A stretch of 8,193 bases of DNA, from the NCBI GenBank assembly GCA_029557025.1, contig JAKPRU010000879.1:1-8193 (forward strand), read 5' to 3'. Source of the DNA: Candidatus Omnitrophota bacterium (GTDB lineage: Bacteria > Hinthialibacterota > Hinthialibacteria > Hinthialibacterales > JAKPRU01). Shown in pieces: positions 6,725-8,193 of the stretch. Under the pieces are notes generated by a model, which was not told the DNA's origin, ran no database searches, and worked only from the letters and a program-made list of their open reading frames with translations. Position numbers and translations under genes: made by a program. The stretch's first letter is position 1. Each line of letters opens with the position of its first letter.

Positions 6725-8193
<1,469 letters not shown>

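Overview
The window is a stretch of ordinary-looking bacterial chromosome of moderately high GC. All genes lie on the + strand. It reads: the 3' part of ptsI (PTS Enzyme I), a small DUF167/YggU gene, tmk (thymidylate kinase), a 473-base gap with no convincing protein gene, complete rpoB (RNA polymerase beta), and the 5' third of rpoC (beta'). No tRNA, rRNA, CRISPR array, insertion sequence, phage gene or defence gene was found.

The source is a bacterium, but the lineage cannot be fixed from sequence alone. The N-terminal part of RpoC (the phrases [30 protein letters not shown] and [13 protein letters not shown], and the [11 protein letters not shown] segment) reminds me most of Planctomycetota/PVC-type and neighbouring candidate phyla. 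That is recall, not a tree. RpoB is about 1279 residues, shorter than the E. coli protein because the lineage-specific insert near residue 230 is reduced.

Region 1 (1-2406) is a tight cluster. ptsI ends 13 bases before the DUF167 gene, which ends 6 bases before a TTG-started tmk. The DUF167 gene and tmk share a reading frame, separated by one TGA and two sense codons. No terminator is visible after tmk.

Region 2 (2407-2879) is the part most worth attention. A near-consensus housekeeping promoter (TTGACT, 17-base spacer, TAAAAT) begins 20 bases after the tmk stop and predicts a transcript start near 2460. That leaves an untranslated leader of roughly 420 nucleotides before rpoB. The leader carries several exact inverted repeats: a stem at its predicted 5' end, a 9-bp pairing spanning about 190 bases, overlapping and mutually exclusive hairpins, a 14-bp perfect palindrome, and a hairpin 12 bases upstream of the rpoB ribosome-binding site. 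In most bacteria rplJ and rplL (often with rplK and rplA) lie directly upstream of rpoB. Here they are missing and tmk takes their place. rpoBC therefore seems to be a separate transcription unit with its own promoter and a candidate structured regulatory leader.

Region 3 (2880-8193) encodes the RNA polymerase core. The active-site residues of both subunits are intact as far as they can be seen. The window ends inside the beta' metal-binding motif NADFDGD. Nothing here amounts to a clearly new protein system; the best candidate for something undescribed is the rpoB leader RNA.
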